64,000 nt of DNA. Source: Nitrospirota bacterium (GTDB lineage Bacteria; JACPQY01). Position numbers and translations under genes: made by a program. Positions 60,562 through 64,000 of the stretch are shown in pieces. The notes beneath the pieces were generated by a model. The model was not told where the DNA came from. It was given only the letters and a program-made list of their open reading frames with translations, and searched no databases. The stretch lies in the NCBI GenBank assembly GCA_016190245.1, contig JACPQY010000011.1:89740-153739 (forward strand), read 5' to 3'. Each line of letters starts with the position of its first letter. Position 1 is the stretch's first letter.

Positions 60562-61476
60562 ATGAAGGTACTAATCACGGGCGGCAGAAGTCTCCTTGGA
60601 AAGGCGCTCGTTCAGGCCGCCCCCGGGGAGTATGGTCTTCATGCCACCTACTTCCAGCACCCCCCAAGCGATGCCGCGGACGGTGTTCGCTATCACCAAC
60701 TTGACCTTCGAGATGCAGCCCAGATCGCGTCCCTTGCGAGCCAAGCTCGGCCCGATATCTTGGTCCACGTCGCATCCTTGGGAGATGTGGACTATTGCGA
60801 GCGAAACCCGCAGGAGGCTTGGGATGTCAATGTCAGGGGGACTGCCGAGCTGTGGAACGCCTGTGCGCGGCTCGGCTGCCGGATGACCTACGTCTCGAGC
60901 AACGCCGTTTTCGATGGGAACTCAGCGCCGTACACCGAGAAGGATCCGTGTCATCCCACGAGCCACTACGGCCGGACCAAGCGAGTCGCCGAGGAGCTGG
61001 TGCAGAGCCTCGACCCGGCCACGTTGGTCATACGCCCGAATCTCTTGTTCGGCTGGAATCACCCCGATCATCGCCCGAATCCCGTCACCTCGATGCTCGG
61101 GAAGCTCGCAACGGGCGACAGGGTGGAGGCCGTGGACGACATCTTCAACAACCCCGTTTCGGCGGAGGACTGCGCGGTCGCGATCTGGCGGGCGATCCGT
61201 CAGCGGTGTTCCGGAACCATCCATGTGGGGGGGCGGGACCGGTTGAGCCGCTATGCCTTTCTGAGCTTGGCCGCCCGCGTGTTCGAATTCGGAGGCGACG
61301 TCGTGGCACCGGTTTCCAGTTCACGGTTCCCCTCCCTCACACCCCGTCCGCGGGATACCACCTATCGAACGGAGCGAATGGAATCCGAGCTCGGGCTTTC
61401 ACCCGCACTGGCCGGCGAGGGACTGTCTCGAATGAAGGCCTTGGCGCCTCACCCTGCCCGCTCAGCCGCCGCCTGA
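60562..61476 (+). CDS. RmlD-like dTDP-4-dehydrorhamnose reductase family protein
   Basis: 304 residues. MKVLITGGRSLLGKALVQA is the NAD(P) site, and LDLRDAAQIASLASQARPDILVHVASLGDVDYCERNPQEAWDVNVRGTAELW is typical of RmlD. TYVSSNAVFDG and Y-G-R-T-K supply the catalytic residues; VIRPNLLFGW and a late sugar-binding part follow. It probably reduces a keto group of a nucleotide-linked deoxyhexose. It is the only plus-strand gene within the right part of the island and has its own promoter. The open frame extends upstream with TTG codons, but the NAD site begins right after this ATG. Confidence 0.85.
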   Translation: MKVLITGGRSLLGKALVQAAPGEYGLHATYFQHPPSDAADGVRYHQLDLRDAAQIASLASQARPDILVHVASLGDVDYCERNPQEAWDVNVRGTAELWNACARLGCRMTYVSSNAVFDGNSAPYTEKDPCHPTSHYGRTKRVAEELVQSLDPATLVIRPNLLFGWNHPDHRPNPVTSMLGKLATGDRVEAVDDIFNNPVSAEDCAVAIWRAIRQRCSGTIHVGGRDRLSRYAFLSLAARVFEFGGDVVAPVSSSRFPSLTPRPRDTTYRTERMESELGLSPALAGEGLSRMKALAPHPARSAAA

Positions 61477-61490
61477 TCCCAGATGAAGGG

Positions 61491-61512
61491 GCCCCGCCGA
61501 ACCGAGCGGGGC
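61491..61512. terminator. Hairpin between convergent genes
   Basis: GCCCCGC/GCGGGGC 7-bp stem with an 8-nt loop. It sits between the reductase stop and the end of the convergent glycosyltransferase, touching the latter's stop codon. There is no T run. Confidence 0.4.
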
Positions 61513-62468
61513 TAACAGCCTGTCCGCGAGAGCAGTTCTTGGACTCGGTGCGCGTAGGTATGCTCGGCGTGGGCCCGCCGGCAGGCCTTGGCTGCGATGG
61601 CGCGACGCTCCTTGGGATGCTTCAGGTAGTAGGCAAGCTTTCGTTCAAGGTCCCGCGGACCGCGATAGGTAACGATCTCCTCTCCGAGGGCAAAGAACTC
61701 GCGAAGGGCCGACTTGTGATCGGTCAGCTGAAACGCAGCGCTGCCCGCCAACTCGAACACACGTTGGTTGGGCGCCGTGATGGATTGAGGATGGTGAATA
61801 TTCAAGACCATCGCGGACTGCGCGTAGAGCCTGCGGACTTGGGAGGGGCGTAGGGTCGGCCGCTCATCAATCGACGCCCAGACCAGTTCGGGGTGTCGCC
61901 GCCATCCCGGACCGACCAGCCTCAACCGGAACGACGACAGGCCGGACAGGAGTCGGACGCGATTCGGATACGGTGTCCCAACGAAGGTGACATCCCATCG
62001 TGGCCGAACGGAGTTGGTAACGGGGCGGTAGGAATCCGGATCAAACCCCAAGGGCAGGTAGCTCACACGCCCTTTGGACACTCTCCGGAGCCAGGGCACA
62101 TAGGCCCGATCAAAAATGAAGACATGATCCAGCGTGCGACCGGCGCTCCAGTAGTCCGTCCAAGGTCTCGGATCATCGAACCACCATGAAGCCATGGTGA
62201 TTCCCATCCCTCGGAGTGCGGCGACGCTGCCCGCGGAAAGGAACTCGCCCTTCAACAGCAAGACCAGTTCAGGCCGCCATCTCCTCGCCGCGCCGAGAAG
62301 CCGGTCGTTCGACTCCGACCTCCATCGGGCGGGCGCAAGCCCCGAGTCGTGCTGCACGCGGTAGTAGAACGTGTGGACCTTGCAGCCCGCATCCCTCAGG
62401 GCACGTCGAACGAAATCCGTTGTTCGGCCGTACCATCGGGCACCCGCCAGGAGGACGTTCGGAGGCAT
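61512..62468 (-). CDS. CgeB-like glycosyltransferase family protein
   Basis: 318 residues from MPPNVLLAGARWYGRTTDF. MGITMASWWFDDPRPW, HVFIFDRAYVPWLRR, YLPLGFDPDSY, WDVTFVGTPYPNRVRLLSGL and APNQRVFELAGSAAFQLTDHKSALREFF are typical of the CgeB/DUF3880-type glycosyltransferases (GT-B fold) of surface glycan clusters. The C-terminus has RRAIAAKACRRAHAEHTYAHRVQELL. It follows another glycosyltransferase after 19 bp. The frame is open further upstream but lacks family-like sequence. Confidence 0.83.
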   Translation of the reverse strand: MPPNVLLAGARWYGRTTDFVRRALRDAGCKVHTFYYRVQHDSGLAPARWRSESNDRLLGAARRWRPELVLLLKGEFLSAGSVAALRGMGITMASWWFDDPRPWTDYWSAGRTLDHVFIFDRAYVPWLRRVSKGRVSYLPLGFDPDSYRPVTNSVRPRWDVTFVGTPYPNRVRLLSGLSSFRLRLVGPGWRRHPELVWASIDERPTLRPSQVRRLYAQSAMVLNIHHPQSITAPNQRVFELAGSAAFQLTDHKSALREFFALGEEIVTYRGPRDLERKLAYYLKHPKERRAIAAKACRRAHAEHTYAHRVQELLSRTGC

Positions 62469-62487
62469 CTCCCTTGAAACTGAACCC

Positions 62488-63708
62488 TCAGCCCTCGCGG
62501 GCGCGCACCTGCGGCGCTCGCGCCTCCGCCAGCAGGTCCAAGTAGACTTGAGCCAAGAGGGCCCGGCTCCGAACCCGGTCCGCCCGAGCCTCCACCACCG
62601 CTCGATTGGCGCCTGACGCCCGCCGCCGGAAGGCCTCGTCCCGCAGCACGCGCAGGAGACCTGCGGAGAAGCCCTCGACGTCTCCGGCCGCGCACAGGAC
62701 TCCGTTCGCTCCCGGTACGATCCACTCGCGCATGGCGGGCAGATCAGAGGCAACCACGGGCAGGCCACAGGCCATGGCCTCGAGCACGGCATTCGATGAA
62801 CCATCATCCACGGGGCAACTGACCATCACATCGCAGGCGGCCATGACCCGGGCCAGGTCGGCGCGTTCGACCTCGCCAAGAAACACGACCTTCCGGCCCA
62901 CCCCAAGATCCTCCGCCAGCTCCCGCATCCCCCGCATCAGAGGCCCGTCGCCGGCGACAACGGCCCGGATGGCCGGCTCCTCGCGATGGGCATGGGCGAA
63001 CGCACGGACGAACGTTTCCGGCGCGTAGATCTCCTCCAGCTTCCGAGCGAAAAGGACGATGCGCGAGTCCTCCCATCCCAAGTCACGGCGGACGCGGCCC
63101 CTCGATTCCCGATCAGACCGAAACAGCGAAAGGTCCACCCCGAGCGAAAAGCAATGCAGCCGATGGGCGGGCACGCCATACCTGCCGCTCAGAAGAGAAC
63201 GGGTATGCTCGTTGTCGCAGGTCACAGCGTCCGCTCGCGCCAGCGTGAATGCGGCCACCCGGCGCATCCACCGGCTCCGGCTCGCACGGAATCGCACGTC
63301 CGAACCGAAACAGAACAAATGAAACGGATGATGCCCCGAGAGGGCGGCCCAGAAACCTGTGGTGGGGATCCAATCGGCGTGCAAAAGGTCCGGCCTGAAC
63401 TCCCTCAGGAGTCGCTTCACGCGCGCCACGTAGGGCACCTTGAGAACCATCCGGGCGATGGCCCGGTGCGGGCCACCCCCTCGAATCGGCCGGTACCCAA
63501 GGTTTATGGACCGCACATCACTGGGGCAGTACTTCCCCATTCCATCCACGAGATGCACATACAGGATGTCGAACCTGCAGTCCCTCAGGGTCTGCAGGAA
63601 GAAACCATCGTGGTTCCCCCCAGGGGTGAGGTAGAAGAGCCGAGCCCCCCCCGCATCAACCGACGCCACCCCCGCTGTTGGTGGGGATGACGGTGCAAGA
63701 CCCAACAT
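62488..63708 (-). CDS. GT4-family glycosyltransferase
   Basis: 406 residues. The GT-B donor domain is clear: RIVLFARKLEEIYAPETFVRAFAHAH, VVAGDGPLMRGMRELAEDLGVGRKVVFLGEV, and V-S-C-P-V-D-D-G-S-S-N-A-V-L-E-A-M-A-C-G-L-P-V-V-A-S, where the Glu contacts the nucleotide sugar. The N-terminal half (FDILYVHLVDGMGKY, RPDLLHADW) binds the acceptor. It is the first gene behind an operator-bearing promoter with a short untranslated leader and no ribosome-binding site. Together with the CgeB-like gene it forms a two-gene unit. Confidence 0.9.
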   Translation of the reverse strand: MLGLAPSSPPTAGVASVDAGGARLFYLTPGGNHDGFFLQTLRDCRFDILYVHLVDGMGKYCPSDVRSINLGYRPIRGGGPHRAIARMVLKVPYVARVKRLLREFRPDLLHADWIPTTGFWAALSGHHPFHLFCFGSDVRFRASRSRWMRRVAAFTLARADAVTCDNEHTRSLLSGRYGVPAHRLHCFSLGVDLSLFRSDRESRGRVRRDLGWEDSRIVLFARKLEEIYAPETFVRAFAHAHREEPAIRAVVAGDGPLMRGMRELAEDLGVGRKVVFLGEVERADLARVMAACDVMVSCPVDDGSSNAVLEAMACGLPVVASDLPAMREWIVPGANGVLCAAGDVEGFSAGLLRVLRDEAFRRRASGANRAVVEARADRVRSRALLAQVYLDLLAEARAPQVRAREG

Positions 63709-63723
63709 TTAGTAGGCGCTTGA

Positions 63724-63752
63724 TCTGTACTACAAGATATTGAGGATGTCAA
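63724..63752 (-). promoter_or_regulatory. Promoter with partial TACAA-N4-TTG operator (site D)
   Basis: TTGACA, 17-bp spacer, TACAGA on the minus strand, ending 15 bp before the glycosyltransferase ATG. TACAA-GATA-TTGAG (63731-63744) lies in the spacer; two of five outer pairs are lost. The leader would be only about ten bases. Confidence 0.45.
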
Positions 63753-63879
63753 ACCTTTCTGGATGTTCGTTCACCTAACAATCATCGGCTCGCCGAGTCG
63801 GCTCATGACAGAAAGGTAAGGTTTCGGTGAACCCATCATGGTAGCCGCAACCTTTATGTTGCGTCCGCGCCGTCGTGGG
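63753..63879. other. Intergenic region with two interleaved inverted repeats
   Basis: ACCTTTCT (63753-63760) pairs with AGAAAGGT (63810-63817), and GTTCACC (63769-63775) pairs with GGTGAAC (63826-63832). The pairs cross one another, as in a pseudoknot or paired binding sites. TGGTAGCCGCAACCTTTATGTTGCG (near 63840) recalls the end of repeat family A. Confidence 0.35.
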
Positions 63880-64000
63880 TCAAGCGGCTTTGAGTGTGTA
63901 AAAGTGTCGGGGCGTCGAGAGCGCATATTTTCTCCAGTTGAAGTTCATCGTGAGGCCCACGTACGCGAGGAGGCGGTACGTGGTGATTTCTCCGCCGATG
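63880..64000 (-). CDS. C-terminal end of an unidentified protein (5' part outside window)
   Basis: The minus-strand frame is open from the window edge to a TGA and encodes 39 residues containing I-G-G-E-I-T-T-Y-R-L-L-A-Y-V-G and N-F-N-W-R-K-Y-A-L-S-T-P. The mix of aromatic and small residues looks like real protein, but no family can be named. A transposase tail is one possibility. Confidence 0.4.
   Translation of the reverse strand, partial: IGGEITTYRLLAYVGLTMNFNWRKYALSTPRHFYTLKAA

Overview
The window is GC-rich, gene-dense DNA from a Gram-negative bacterium. A PhaR-type polyhydroxyalkanoate regulator next to a small phasin-like gene, Tat and lipoprotein signals, a MopE/RCC1-type lipoprotein, many two-component genes and many B12-dependent radical SAM proteins together suggest a deltaproteobacterial (Myxococcota/Desulfobacterota-like) lineage or an uncultured relative. 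No rRNA or marker gene is present, so this placement is an inference.

Left part, about 0-21.6 kb (mixed housekeeping and accessory): the tail of an EAL phosphodiesterase; an OmpR-type response regulator with an RCC1-repeat lipoprotein; a NarL-type sensor kinase/response regulator pair; a tightly overlapping lemA - M48 peptidase - cardiolipin synthase operon; a lipoprotein glycoside hydrolase; a Phd/VapC-type toxin-antitoxin pair preceded by a near-perfect 34-bp palindrome; a redox group (Tat-exported FAD oxidoreductase with an internal zinc ribbon, a membrane protein, a two-cluster ferredoxin, a nitroreductase); a divergent phasin/PhaR pair with matching direct repeats at the phasin promoter; a B12-binding radical SAM protein behind a strongly folded leader; and a NadB/fumarate-reductase-like flavoprotein. 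Two families of short palindromic intergenic repeats recur here.

Right part, about 21.8-63.7 kb: one large surface-glycan island, almost all on the minus strand. It holds two NeuB-family synthases, four nonulosonate-type cytidylyltransferase modules (two free, two fused to other enzymes), a KdsC-like phosphatase broken at a 12-G tract, two class III aminotransferases plus a fused class I/II aminotransferase, SDR and NAD-epimerase enzymes, a sugar isomerase, an Ldh-type dehydrogenase, five methyltransferase domains (counting one fused), four B12-binding radical SAM proteins plus one SPASM-type, a sulfotransferase, several glycosyltransferases and large surface-carbohydrate proteins, and a Maf (MptE-like) glycosyltransferase at its distal end. 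The likely output is one or more modified sialic-acid-like (nonulosonic) sugars, CMP-activated and transferred to flagellin or another surface acceptor. Many neighbours overlap by 4 bp, so translation is probably coupled.

Regulation: several promoters have a TTGACA -35 box with a 17-18 bp spacer. Palindromes of the form TACAA-N4-TTGTA sit at fixed positions at island promoters and at the upstream radical SAM promoter, which suggests a common regulator. Three promoters lie so close to the start codon that leaderless mRNAs are likely.
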